DNA of 64,000 nt from CALBPI01 sp039821605 (GTDB lineage Bacteria; Pseudomonadota; Gammaproteobacteria; Steroidobacterales; Woeseiaceae), in NCBI GenBank assembly GCA_039821605.1, contig JBCBNV010000003.1:186001-250000 (forward strand), written 5' to 3'. Position 1 is the stretch's first letter, and every line of letters begins with the position of its first letter. The notes beneath the pieces were generated by a model. The model made no database searches and was not told the DNA's origin. It saw only the letters and a program-made list of their open reading frames with translations. The position numbers and the translations under genes are program-made. This document shows positions 1 through 7,221 of this stretch, piece after piece.

Positions 1-527
1 ATGAGCGCGTCACCAAAAGTGGCGTTGACGTCGAGCGCCTGGCGAAAGAATCGTTCCGCGGCCTCCATGTCGGGCTTGTTGCGCATGCACACGCCCGCGT
101 TGGTCAGCGCGGCGGCAGGCGTCGAGTAGAGCGGATTCCGCGCTGCGCGCACGAAGTATCTCTCCGCCTGATCGAAGCGGCGCTTGCCGCAAAGGAAAAT
201 GGCGTAGCTGTTTTGCACAGCCGCCTCGTCGGGCGCCACCCGGATGGCATCGCGGAAGGCCTTCTCGGCGAGCTTGGGTTCGTCAATACGCTGATACAGG
301 ATCGCCAGTGTCACGTGCGCCTGCGCGAAGTCGGGGTTCTGCTTGACCGAGCTCTCGAGCCGGTCGCGCGCCTGGCGCAGCTTGCCAGAGCGCATGTACT
401 CGACGCCAAGCCGATAATTGTAGGCGGCCGCGTCTGTCGGCGATTCCTTGAGTACCCGGCCACCGGTTTCCGTCACGCAGGCCGTACAGAGCAAGGCTGC
501 GACAGTTAGCAGAAGCGCGCGCACCAT
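1..527 (-). CDS. pilW: Type IV pilus biogenesis lipoprotein PilW/PilF, partial (3' end beyond window)
   Basis: This reading frame is open to the left edge, so only the first 175 or so residues are present. It begins at an ATG (527) with a hydrophobic signal segment ending in LLCTAC, where the Cys near residue 17 is a plausible lipidation site. Consecutive tetratricopeptide repeats follow (for example YNYRLGVEYMRSGKLRQAR, then AHVTLAILYQRIDEPKLAEK). The PilF/PilW family is an outer-membrane TPR lipoprotein that helps the PilQ secretin assemble. Its place directly after rlmN and ndk in the same direction is typical of gammaproteobacteria and supports the assignment. The stop codon cannot be seen. 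Confidence 0.85.
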   Translation of the reverse strand, partial: MVRALLLTVAALLCTACVTETGGRVLKESPTDAAAYNYRLGVEYMRSGKLRQARDRLESSVKQNPDFAQAHVTLAILYQRIDEPKLAEKAFRDAIRVAPDEAAVQNSYAIFLCGKRRFDQAERYFVRAARNPLYSTPAAALTNAGVCMRNKPDMEAAERFFRQALDVNATFGDAL

Positions 528-591
528 GGAATTCGTCCTAGCTTCGATCATGCGCGGAGTTTACCGCAGACGCGGCTGGCGTGCCGTGACC

Positions 592-1713
592 TCAGCGGTC
601 TCCGAGACGCCGCCGCACCCGGTCCTTGACGCGCCCGGCCAACTGGCCGCAGGCGGCGTCGATGTCGTCGCCACGCGTGCGCCGGACCGTGGTCACCACA
701 TTGCGAGACCGCAGCCGGTCGCGGAAGCCGTCGATGACGGCATCGGGGCTGCGTTCGAACTCGGTACCCGGGAACGGGTTAAACGGAATGAGGTTCACCT
801 TGGCGGGTTTTCCGGCCAGCAGACGCGCGAGCGCGTCGGCATGTTCGCGCTGGTCGTTGACGCCGTTGAGCATGACGTACTCAAAGGTCACATGCCGGTT
901 GCCGAATGCGGCCACGTAACGCCAGCAGGCCTCGAGCAGGTCCGCGATCGGGTGGATCTTGTTGATGGGCACGAGCCGATCGCGCAAGGCGTCATCGGGC
1001 GCGTGCAATGACACGGCCAGCGCGACGTTGCATTCCTGCGCGAGCTTGTCCAGTTGCGGCACCAGGCCCGAGGTGCTCAGCGTCACCCGGCGACGCGACA
1101 ATCCGTAGGCGTGGTCGTCCAGCAACAGTTGTAACGCGGGCACGACGTTTCGGTAATTGGCCAGCGGCTCACCCATGCCCATGAACACGACATTGGTGAT
1201 GGCTGACTCGCCGTTTGCGCGGCGCGGCAACTCCGCGATGGCCGTCCACACCTGGCCCACGATCTCCGCGGTGGTTAGGTTGCTGTTGAAGCCTTGCTTC
1301 GCGGTCGCACAAAACGCGCAGTCGAGTGCGCAGCCCACCTGCGAGGAAATGCAAAGCGTGCCGCGATCGGCCTCCGGGATAAACACCGTTTCGATGGCCT
1401 GGCCGTTCCTGGCGGCCATGAGCCACTTGAACGTGCCATCGGAAGACTGGTGGCGGTTGATGATGCGCGGCAACTCTAGCCGCGCGTTCGCCGCGAGTTC
1501 CACACGCAGCGGCTTGGCGAGATCGGTCATCGACTCAAAGTCGAGGACCTGGCGCTGGTGCACCCACTGCATGAGCTGACGGGCGCGGAACGGTTTGTGT
1601 CCGCGATCGGCGAACCACTGCTCGAGCGCCGCGCGCGGCAGCCCGAGCAGGTTGTCGCCGTCCGCCGCCTCGCGGGCGGCGTCCTGGACGGAATCAGCCG
1701 CGCGTGCGCTCAC
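592..1713 (-). CDS. rlmN: Dual-specificity 23S rRNA/tRNA adenine-C2 methyltransferase RlmN
   Basis: Radical SAM methyltransferase that methylates C2 of A2503 in 23S rRNA and of A37 in some tRNAs. The 4Fe-4S motif C-x3-C-x2-C is at about residues 128-135 (VGCALDCAFC). A Cys just before it (LCISSQ) and a C-terminal Cys (AACGQLAG) match the family's conserved reactive cysteines. The MGMGEPL motif is present. The frame is open far upstream, but I chose the GTG at 1713: it gives 373 residues, close to the family length, and has AGAAGG five bases upstream. It overlaps the 3' end of ndk by 20 bases, which suggests translational coupling. pilW follows in the same direction. Confidence 0.95.
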   Translation of the reverse strand: MSARAADSVQDAAREAADGDNLLGLPRAALEQWFADRGHKPFRARQLMQWVHQRQVLDFESMTDLAKPLRVELAANARLELPRIINRHQSSDGTFKWLMAARNGQAIETVFIPEADRGTLCISSQVGCALDCAFCATAKQGFNSNLTTAEIVGQVWTAIAELPRRANGESAITNVVFMGMGEPLANYRNVVPALQLLLDDHAYGLSRRRVTLSTSGLVPQLDKLAQECNVALAVSLHAPDDALRDRLVPINKIHPIADLLEACWRYVAAFGNRHVTFEYVMLNGVNDQREHADALARLLAGKPAKVNLIPFNPFPGTEFERSPDAVIDGFRDRLRSRNVVTTVRRTRGDDIDAACGQLAGRVKDRVRRRLGDR

Positions 1714-2125
1714 TGATGCCTTCTGGGAAGAAGAACGCGACTTCAACAGCCGCGGTTTCTGTCGCGTCCGAGCCGTGCACGATGTTTTCTTCGATGCTGT
1801 CCGCAAAGTCGGCACGGATCGTGCCCGCTTCGGCGTCGGCCGGGTTCGTGGCACCCATGAGGTCACGGTTGACGGCAACGGCATTTTCGCCGCGCAGCGC
1901 CTGCGCGATCACGGGGCCCGACGTCATGTAGCTCACGAGGTCTGCGAAGAACGGGCGCTCCTTGTGGACGGCGTAAAAGCCTTCCGCCTGCTCTTGCGTC
2001 AGCTGCATCATGCGCGCCGCGACGATCTCGAGGCCTGCCTTCTCAAAGCGGCCGTAGATTTCGCCGATGAGGTTCTTCTGCACGCCGTCGGGCTTGATGA
2101 TGGAAAGGGTCGTCTCGATGGCCAT
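1694..2125 (-). CDS. ndk: Nucleoside diphosphate kinase
   Basis: Transfers the gamma phosphate of ATP to nucleoside diphosphates through a phosphohistidine. The protein has 143 residues, the usual length for the family. It starts MAIETTLSIIKPDGV and carries the active-site His at residue 117 in ENIVHGSD. The ATG follows an AGAGGA ribosome site. A perfect inverted repeat lies 27 bases upstream (2152-2173). The gene overlaps rlmN by 20 bases and lies 118 bases after the IscA-type gene in the same direction. Confidence 0.98.
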   Translation of the reverse strand: MAIETTLSIIKPDGVQKNLIGEIYGRFEKAGLEIVAARMMQLTQEQAEGFYAVHKERPFFADLVSYMTSGPVIAQALRGENAVAVNRDLMGATNPADAEAGTIRADFADSIEENIVHGSDATETAAVEVAFFFPEGISERTRG

Positions 2126-2151
2126 CGGTTCTGTGTCCTCTTGATACGGAA

Positions 2152-2173
2152 CGGCCGGTGCACAGACCGGCCG
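2152..2173 (-). promoter_or_regulatory. Perfect 8-bp inverted repeat in the ndk leader
   Basis: CGGCCGGT and ACCGGCCG flank a six-base loop between the iscA-type gene and ndk, ending 26 bases before the ndk start. On the transcribed strand the T-run lies before the hairpin, not after it, so it does not read as an intrinsic terminator of the upstream gene. It could be a leader hairpin or a protein-binding site. The structure is seen; the role is unknown. Confidence 0.3.
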
Positions 2174-2243
2174 GAAAAATCGGGTGCCCCGGGGTCGCCG
2201 GGCGGCGCAAGTCTACCGCCGGGTCGGCCCGGCGACAACGCGC

Positions 2244-2576
2244 TCAGTCGCCGTCGACGTTGAAGCTCTCACCGCAGCCGCACTCACCGGCCACGTTGGG
2301 ATTCACGAAGCGGAAGACCTCATTGAGGCCGTCCTTGACGAAATCGACCTCGGTACCGTCGAGCATCGGCAGGCTGTCGCGGTCGACGAGGACCTTGAGC
2401 CCATCCTGCTCGAACACGGCATCGTTGGCTTCCACGGCGTCCGCATAGCCGATGACGTAGGCCCAGCCGTTGCAGCCCGACTTGCGCACACCGAGCCGCA
2501 GGCCGACACCACCACCGCGCTTGTCGAGGTAGGTACGTACGCGAGCTGCCGCATTGTCCGAGAGCGAAACCGCCAT
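2244..2576 (-). CDS. iscA: A-type iron-sulfur carrier protein (IscA/ErpA family)
   Basis: This 110-residue HesB/IscA-family protein receives or delivers Fe-S clusters to apoproteins. All three conserved cysteines are present at the expected spacing: Cys35 in SGCNGWAY and Cys99/Cys101 in ECGCGES. It lies 18 bases downstream of the IscU-like gene and is the last Fe-S gene of the trmJ-iscS-IscU-like-iscA run. IscA and ErpA cannot be told apart here; the position next to iscS is my reason for the iscA label. Confidence 0.85.
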   Translation of the reverse strand: MAVSLSDNAAARVRTYLDKRGGGVGLRLGVRKSGCNGWAYVIGYADAVEANDAVFEQDGLKVLVDRDSLPMLDGTEVDFVKDGLNEVFRFVNPNVAGECGCGESFNVDGD

Positions 2577-2594
2577 GATGTCGTCCGTTCCAGT

Positions 2595-2942
2595 TTATTG
2601 GGTCGCCGCGGCGACCAGAGCCCGCCACGCGTCTTCGACAACCAGCAGGGTCGACAGCGCGTCGCGCGATAAAGCCAGTGGCTCAAGCCAGTCCTGGGCT
2701 GACCCGACCGCCGATGTTGCCGAAGCCTGGCGGGCCACAAACTCGCAGGCCGCAATAGCGTCAGGGTCTCCGAAGACGAGGTAGCGGATGTTCCGTAGCC
2801 CGTAAGAACCGGCCGTTGCCGAGAATTGTACCGCACATGCCCGGGAAACACTGCCTGCGGCACCCGTCAGCGCACCCGCGCAAGCACGACCATAGTGCCT
2901 GGGGTCTTCCAGTAAAGATGTGCGCAAATCCCCAGGATTCAA
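2595..2942 (-). CDS. Degenerate IscU/NifU-like scaffold protein lacking cluster ligands
   Basis: The 115-residue product resembles IscU in outline. LLEDPRHYG matches the N-terminal HYENPRNVG region, VFGDPDAIAACEFVA matches TYGCGSAIASSSLVT, and the C-terminal helix ends with an EDA motif. None of the three IscU ligand cysteines is kept by my alignment: the second (YGC) is Asp59, and the third, before the EDA motif, is Thr. Its own cysteines (21, 36, 66) are out of register. The start is read as TTG at 2942, overlapping the iscS stop as TTGA, which strongly couples it to iscS. It may modulate IscS rather than build clusters; that is inference. Confidence 0.65.
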   Translation of the reverse strand: MNPGDLRTSLLEDPRHYGRACAGALTGAAGSVSRACAVQFSATAGSYGLRNIRYLVFGDPDAIAACEFVARQASATSAVGSAQDWLEPLALSRDALSTLLVVEDAWRALVAAATQ

Positions 2943-4120
2943 GGCAACACCCGGGCCAGATCGCCGGCCATATCGCGCAATCGCGTGACGGCTGCCTCGA
3001 AGCGAGACGCAGCCGCGTCGACGTCCTCAGCGGTCGAAAGACGACCCAGCGAAAACCTGAGGGACGCGCCCGCGAGCAGGTCATCGCGCCCCAGCGCGCG
3101 CAGCACGAACGAGGGAGCGGTGTCGCGCGAGTTGCAGGCCGAGCCCGTTGCCAGGGCAATCGGCTGCATGGCGGCGACGAGCGCCGCACCAGCCACACCC
3201 TCGACCGAAACGTTGACGATGCTCTGCAGGCGCGCCGTTGCCGACCCGTTGAGCAGGACGCCAGGTACCGCAAGCAGACGCTCGGCGAGACGCCGACCCA
3301 GCGCATCGAGGCGTGCATGGTCGGTCTCGAGACGCTCACCGACGAGCGCTGCGGCCCGGCCGAAGCCCGCAATCTGGTGCACGGGCAGCGTGCCCGGGCG
3401 GCGCCCGTCCTGCTGCCCGCCCCCAAACAGCAGAGGCTCGAACTGCACGCCATGGCGCGGCGCCACGTACAGCGCCCCGACACCCTTCGGGCCGTAGCAC
3501 TTGTGCGCCGTCACCGACATGAGATCGATGGCGAGTCCGGCGGGCGCCACGGGCACCTTGCCAAACGCCTGCGCGGCGTCCACGTGAAACAGGGCGTCGT
3601 GCTCCGACATGACCGCAGCCAGCCCGGGAATGTCGTTCACCGTGCCGATTTCGTTATTCACCCACATGAGCGACACGAGCACCGTGTCGTCGCGCAAGGC
3701 GCCGGCCAGTGCCGCAGGCGTGACGCAGCCATCGGCGTCGGGAGTCAGCCAGGTGACCTCGAAGCCTTCGCGCTCGAGTTGCTTGCAGGCGTCGATGACC
3801 GCCTTGTGTTCGGTGCGGCTCGTGATCACGTGTTTGCCGCGGGCCGCGCGGTAGCGCGCGGCACCGATAATGGCCAGGTTGTCGGACTCGGTCGCGCCCG
3901 AGGTCCAGACCAGCGTGTCCGGTGCCACCCCCAACGCTGCGCCCAGCGCGGCCGCAGCCGCCGTGACGTGGTCATCCGCGCGCGCGCCCCAGGCATGGCT
4001 CGAGGACGGATTGCCAAAGTCGGCCAACGCATCCTGCATGGCCGCGATGACTTCGGGGGCAACGGGTGTCGTCGCCGCGTAGTCCATGTAGATCGCGTCG
4101 ACGGGTTCGAGTCCCAGCAT
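2939..4120 (-). CDS. iscS: Cysteine desulfurase, IscS/NifS group
   Basis: PLP enzyme that takes sulfur from L-cysteine as a persulfide for Fe-S cluster and thio-tRNA synthesis. The 393 residues include His105 in the SRTEHKAV motif, the PLP lysine Lys207 in AHKCYGPKG, and the persulfide Cys329 in TGSACNSRD, the long-loop form of group I enzymes. The ATG at 4120 overlaps the trmJ stop by one base (TGATG). A longer in-frame extension into trmJ is rejected because family proteins begin near LDYAATTP. No iscR, canonical iscU, hscBA or fdx is beside it. Confidence 0.92.
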   Translation of the reverse strand: MLGLEPVDAIYMDYAATTPVAPEVIAAMQDALADFGNPSSSHAWGARADDHVTAAAAALGAALGVAPDTLVWTSGATESDNLAIIGAARYRAARGKHVITSRTEHKAVIDACKQLEREGFEVTWLTPDADGCVTPAALAGALRDDTVLVSLMWVNNEIGTVNDIPGLAAVMSEHDALFHVDAAQAFGKVPVAPAGLAIDLMSVTAHKCYGPKGVGALYVAPRHGVQFEPLLFGGGQQDGRRPGTLPVHQIAGFGRAAALVGERLETDHARLDALGRRLAERLLAVPGVLLNGSATARLQSIVNVSVEGVAGAALVAAMQPIALATGSACNSRDTAPSFVLRALGRDDLLAGASLRFSLGRLSTAEDVDAAASRFEAAVTRLRDMAGDLARVLP

Positions 4121-4845
4121 CAGCCCTGCCCCCCGCGCCAGCGTTCGGACTCGAGCGCCGCGAGAATGCCGCGCAGGATGTTGACCTCGTTGCGGTCGGG
4201 CTCGGCCCGGTTGAACAGTCGCCGGATGCGGCGCATGAGGTAGCGCGGGTTGTCGGGATTCAGAAAGCCCGACGCCAGTGACAGCCGCTCGAGGTGCGCG
4301 TAGAAATGCTCCATTTCCTCGGCCGTCGCCGGTGGCGATTCTGCGTCCTGCAGTTGTGGTTCCGGGTCTGTGGCCAGAAATAGCTCGTAGGCGATCACCT
4401 GCACGGCCATCGCAAGGTTCAGCGAGCTGAAGCTCGTCGTGGGGATCACGACCAACGCGCTGCACAGGTCCATGTCTTCGTTGCCGAGGCCCGTTTTCTC
4501 GGGGCCAAACACGACGGCGACGCGCCCGGAGTCGGTCCGCGCCAACAATTCAGTCGTGGCCTCACGCGGCGTGAGCTGCGGCCAGGCGATGCTGCGTTGG
4601 CGGGCGCTCGTGCCGATCACGTAGCTGCAGTCCGCGACCGCGTCGGCCAGCGTGTCATGCACGCTGGCGTTGTCGAGAATGCCCGTCGCACCCGAGGCGC
4701 GAGCCACGGCCTCCGCGCTCGGGAACGTGCGCGGGTGCACGAGCGCGAGATCGGACAGGGACATATTCATCATGGCGCGCGCCGTGGCGCCAATGTTTCC
4801 GGGGTGCGTCGTGCCTACGAGCACGATGCGGACTGCGTCGAGCAC
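4120..4845 (-). CDS. trmJ: tRNA (cytidine/uridine-2'-O-)-methyltransferase TrmJ
   Basis: SPOUT-fold methyltransferase that methylates the ribose at position 32 of several tRNAs. N-terminal VLVGTTHPGNIGATARAM and the knot motifs FGPEKTGLGNED and IPTTSFSSLNLAMAVQ are diagnostic. The length is 241 residues. Translation probably begins at GTG (4845) with GGAG upstream. It is the first gene of the iscS run and faces away from suhB, as in many gammaproteobacteria. A TAGAAT box on this strand at 4886-4881 may be its -10 element. Confidence 0.93.
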   Translation of the reverse strand: MLDAVRIVLVGTTHPGNIGATARAMMNMSLSDLALVHPRTFPSAEAVARASGATGILDNASVHDTLADAVADCSYVIGTSARQRSIAWPQLTPREATTELLARTDSGRVAVVFGPEKTGLGNEDMDLCSALVVIPTTSFSSLNLAMAVQVIAYELFLATDPEPQLQDAESPPATAEEMEHFYAHLERLSLASGFLNPDNPRYLMRRIRRLFNRAEPDRNEVNILRGILAALESERWRGGQG

Positions 4846-4943
4846 CGTGGGGCTCCGTCGTCTGGCTTCGTCAACATGTTATTCTACCGCCCCTTTGCAC
4901 GCCGGCACCGCCCGGCGTGTCCTGTATTCGAGAGACCGATACC

Positions 4944-5765
4944 ATGCACGCCCTGCTCAACGTCGCCGTCGCCGCCGCGCGCAAGGGTGGCGACTCCCTG
5001 ATTCGGAGCCAGCACCGGCTAGACAACCTCAACGTCCAGAGCAAGGGCCGCAATGACTTCGTCAGCGAGGCCGACCGCCTGGCCGAAGCGAAGATCATCG
5101 ACGAGATTCGCAAGAGCTATCCCGACCACGCCATCCTCGCTGAGGAAACGGGCGCCCACGACGGGCAGGACGACGTCACCTGGATCATCGACCCGCTCGA
5201 CGGCACCAGCAACTTCCTGCACGGCTTCCCCGTGTTCTGCGTCTCCGTGGCCTGCCAGGTCGGTGGCCGACTCGCGCATGGCGTGGTCTACGACCCGATG
5301 CGCCAGGAGCTGTTTACGGCCTCACGCGGCGCGGGCGCGCAGCTCGACGGTCGCAAGATTCGCGTCAGCGGCCGACAGCACCTCAAGACCGCGCTGCTCG
5401 GCACGGGCTTCCCGTTCCGGGCCGATCAACAGGAAGACGTCGACCATTATCTTGCCCTGCTCAAGACGGCGCTCATGGCGAGTTCGGGCGTCCGCCGTCC
5501 GGGTGCTGCGGCGCTCGACCTGGCCTATGTGGCCGCGGGACGGCTCGATGCCTTCTGGGAGTTCGGGCTCAAGGCCTGGGACGTGGCCGCAGGCGCGCTG
5601 ATCATCCGCGAGGCCGGCGGCATCGTGAGTGGCGTCGATGGCGGTGAAGACTACTTGCACAGCGGCCACATCATGACCGGCACGCCCAGGATCTACGCCG
5701 CGCTGGCCAAGCTGTTCGCCAACGAAGGCAAGGCGCCTGTCCGGGCGATGCTGGGCAAGACGTAA
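4944..5765 (+). CDS. suhB: Inositol-1-monophosphatase SuhB
   Basis: Mg-dependent inositol monophosphatase. In E. coli SuhB also joins the rRNA antitermination complex. The 273-residue protein has the full metal site: Glu67-Glu68 in AEETG, Asp83 and Asp86 in DPLDGT, and a C-terminal WDVAAG motif. I chose the ATG at 4944, which gives the family N-terminus MHALLNVAV; an ATG 27 bases upstream lacks family support. It is divergent from trmJ. Downstream lies the repeat region shared with convergent secF. Confidence 0.94.
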   Translation: MHALLNVAVAAARKGGDSLIRSQHRLDNLNVQSKGRNDFVSEADRLAEAKIIDEIRKSYPDHAILAEETGAHDGQDDVTWIIDPLDGTSNFLHGFPVFCVSVACQVGGRLAHGVVYDPMRQELFTASRGAGAQLDGRKIRVSGRQHLKTALLGTGFPFRADQQEDVDHYLALLKTALMASSGVRRPGAAALDLAYVAAGRLDAFWEFGLKAWDVAAGALIIREAGGIVSGVDGGEDYLHSGHIMTGTPRIYAALAKLFANEGKAPVRAMLGKT

Positions 5766-5776
5766 GCACCGCAGCG

Positions 5777-5888
5777 GTCATTGCGAAGACCCGCAGGTTG
5801 CGCGGCATTCTCACGATGCCATCGCGCGCTCCAACCGCGCGACAGCCGGATAGAGATCGCCACGCCGTCTGCGCCGGCTCGCGATGAC
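5777..5888. repeat. 112-bp imperfect palindromic intergenic element, copy 1
   Basis: The element starts GTCATTGCGA and ends TCGCGATGAC, which are imperfect inverted repeats. Its centre contains CGGATAGAGATCGCCACGCC. A second copy of the same length is at 6011-6122. The family resembles the REP/MITE-like repeats beginning TCATTGCGAG that are scattered through many bacterial genomes. It holds no gene. It lies between the convergent suhB and secF genes, where such elements often accumulate. Confidence 0.7.
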
Positions 5889-6005
5889 GGGTCTTTGTCA
5901 CGCCGGCTCGCGATGACGGGTCTTTGCCACGCCGGCTCGCGGTGACGGGTCTTTGCCACGCCGGCTCGCGGTGACGGGTCTTTGCCACGCCGGCTCGCGG
6001 TGACG
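5881..6005. repeat. 29-bp tandem repeat array 1 (four units plus a partial)
   Basis: Units begin at 5881, 5910, 5939 and 5968, with a partial at 5997. Each reads GCG(A/G)TGACGGGTCTTTG(T/C)C then ACGCCGGCTC. The unit equals the right end of the palindromic element plus a short GGTCTTTG linker, so the array looks like local amplification of that end. Each unit can fold GTCA...TGAC as a weak hairpin. There are no spacers, so it is not a CRISPR array. Confidence 0.85.
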
Positions 6006-6010
6006 CAACC

Positions 6011-6122
6011 GTCACTGCGAGGGCCCGAAGGGCCCGCGGCAGTCTCTCAACGCCATCGCGCGCTTCAACAGAACGACAGCCGGATAGAGATCGCCACGCC
6101 GTCTGCGCCGGCTCGCGATGAC
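6011..6122. repeat. 112-bp imperfect palindromic intergenic element, copy 2
   Basis: Second copy of the element, starting GTCACTGCGAGGGCCCG and ending TCGCGATGAC. Its core matches copy 1 closely from about GACAGCCGGATAGAGATCGCC onward, while the left arm differs more. It separates the two tandem arrays. Confidence 0.7.
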
Positions 6123-6269
6123 GGGGCTTTGTCACGCCGGCTCGCGATGACGGGTCTTTGTCACGCCCGCTCGCGATGACGGGTCTTTGTCACGCCCGCT
6201 CGCGATGACGGGTCTTTGTCACGCCGGCTCGCGATGACGGGGCTTTCCCACGCCCGCTCGCGATGACGG
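6115..6269. repeat. 29-bp tandem repeat array 2 (five units plus a partial)
   Basis: Units begin at 6115, 6144, 6173, 6202 and 6231, with a partial at 6260. Two sequence types alternate, with CGCCGGCTC or CGCCCGCTC at the unit end. The units match array 1, so both arrays derive from the same element end. The array stops 10 bases before the secF stop codon. The whole 5766-6279 gap contains only these repeats and no gene. Confidence 0.85.
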
Positions 6270-6279
6270 CTAACCCGGT

Positions 6280-7218
6280 TTAGGGCAACTCGTCGATTTC
6301 GTCGCCGTCGACGGGTTCGGGCGGCAACAGGTCGCGCGCGCTGACACCGAGCTGCAGCGCCACGGCGCTGGCCACGTAGATCGACGAGTAGGTACCGACC
6401 ACGATACCCGCGATCAGCGCGATCGAGAACGAGCGTACCGATTCCCCACCCAGTACCAGCAATGCCGTCAACACGAGCAGCGTCGTGACACCCGTGATGA
6501 TGGTTCGCGCGAGCATCTGGTTGATCGAGCGATCGATGACGCCATCGGATTCCTCACCGCGCAGTGAGAGGAAGTTCTCTCGGATACGATCAAACACGAC
6601 GACGGTGTCGTTGAGCGAGTAACCGATCACGGCCAGCAATGCCGCGATCACCGACGAATCCACGGGAAACTGGAGTAGCGCGAACAGACCCACCGTAATG
6701 ATCACATCGTGCGCCAGAGCGGCGACGGCACCTGCCGAGAAGCGCCACTGGAAGCGGAACATGATGTAGATGAAGATCATGATCAGCACGAAGATCATGG
6801 CCAGGCTGCCCGCCTCGGCCACTTCGCCGCCGATCTGCGGGAAGACGACCGAGAAGCTGCGCGCCTCGACGTCGGGCGCCGTCTGCTGCAATACGCTGAG
6901 CAAGGCCTCGCGCAGTTCGGTGCCGTCAGAGTCCTCGCTGGGCGGGATCCGGATCATGACGTCGCGCTGGGTACCAAAGTAAATCACCTGCGCATCGGTG
7001 TAACCGGCGTCCGCAAGCTGCTGACGCACCGCGTCGACATCGACGGGTTCCGAATAGCCCGCTTCAAATTCCACGCCACCCGTGAACTCGATTCCGAGAT
7101 TCAGGCCGTTGATGAGGAACGCGGCGATCGATCCAACGATAGCGATCGCAGACACAATCGTGGCCGCGCCGCGGCGCGCCATGAACCGGAAGTGCGTTTC
7201 TTTGGACAGTACCCGCAT
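6280..7218 (-). CDS. secF: Protein translocase subunit SecF
   Basis: Inner-membrane SecF works with SecD and uses the proton-motive force to help complete Sec-dependent export. The 312-residue product has an N-terminal membrane helix, a periplasmic domain and the conserved transmembrane motif GYSLNDTVVVFDRIRENF. It starts three bases after the secD stop and ends the queA-tgt-yajC-secD-secF run. Its end abuts the repeat array. Confidence 0.97.
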   Translation of the reverse strand: MRVLSKETHFRFMARRGAATIVSAIAIVGSIAAFLINGLNLGIEFTGGVEFEAGYSEPVDVDAVRQQLADAGYTDAQVIYFGTQRDVMIRIPPSEDSDGTELREALLSVLQQTAPDVEARSFSVVFPQIGGEVAEAGSLAMIFVLIMIFIYIMFRFQWRFSAGAVAALAHDVIITVGLFALLQFPVDSSVIAALLAVIGYSLNDTVVVFDRIRENFLSLRGEESDGVIDRSINQMLARTIITGVTTLLVLTALLVLGGESVRSFSIALIAGIVVGTYSSIYVASAVALQLGVSARDLLPPEPVDGDEIDELP

Positions 7219-7221
7219 GAC

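Noticed and set aside
2152..2173. Intrinsic terminator after the iscA-type gene
   Set aside because: The T-run precedes the hairpin on the transcribed strand, so the order is wrong for an intrinsic terminator.
2816..4243. Plus-strand 475-codon open frame opposite iscS
   Set aside because: It is an antisense shadow of iscS and trmJ in GC-rich DNA; the translation is Arg/His-rich with no family motif.
5881..6269. CRISPR-like regular 29-bp periodicity
   Set aside because: The repeats are directly adjacent with no variable spacers, and no cas genes are in the window.
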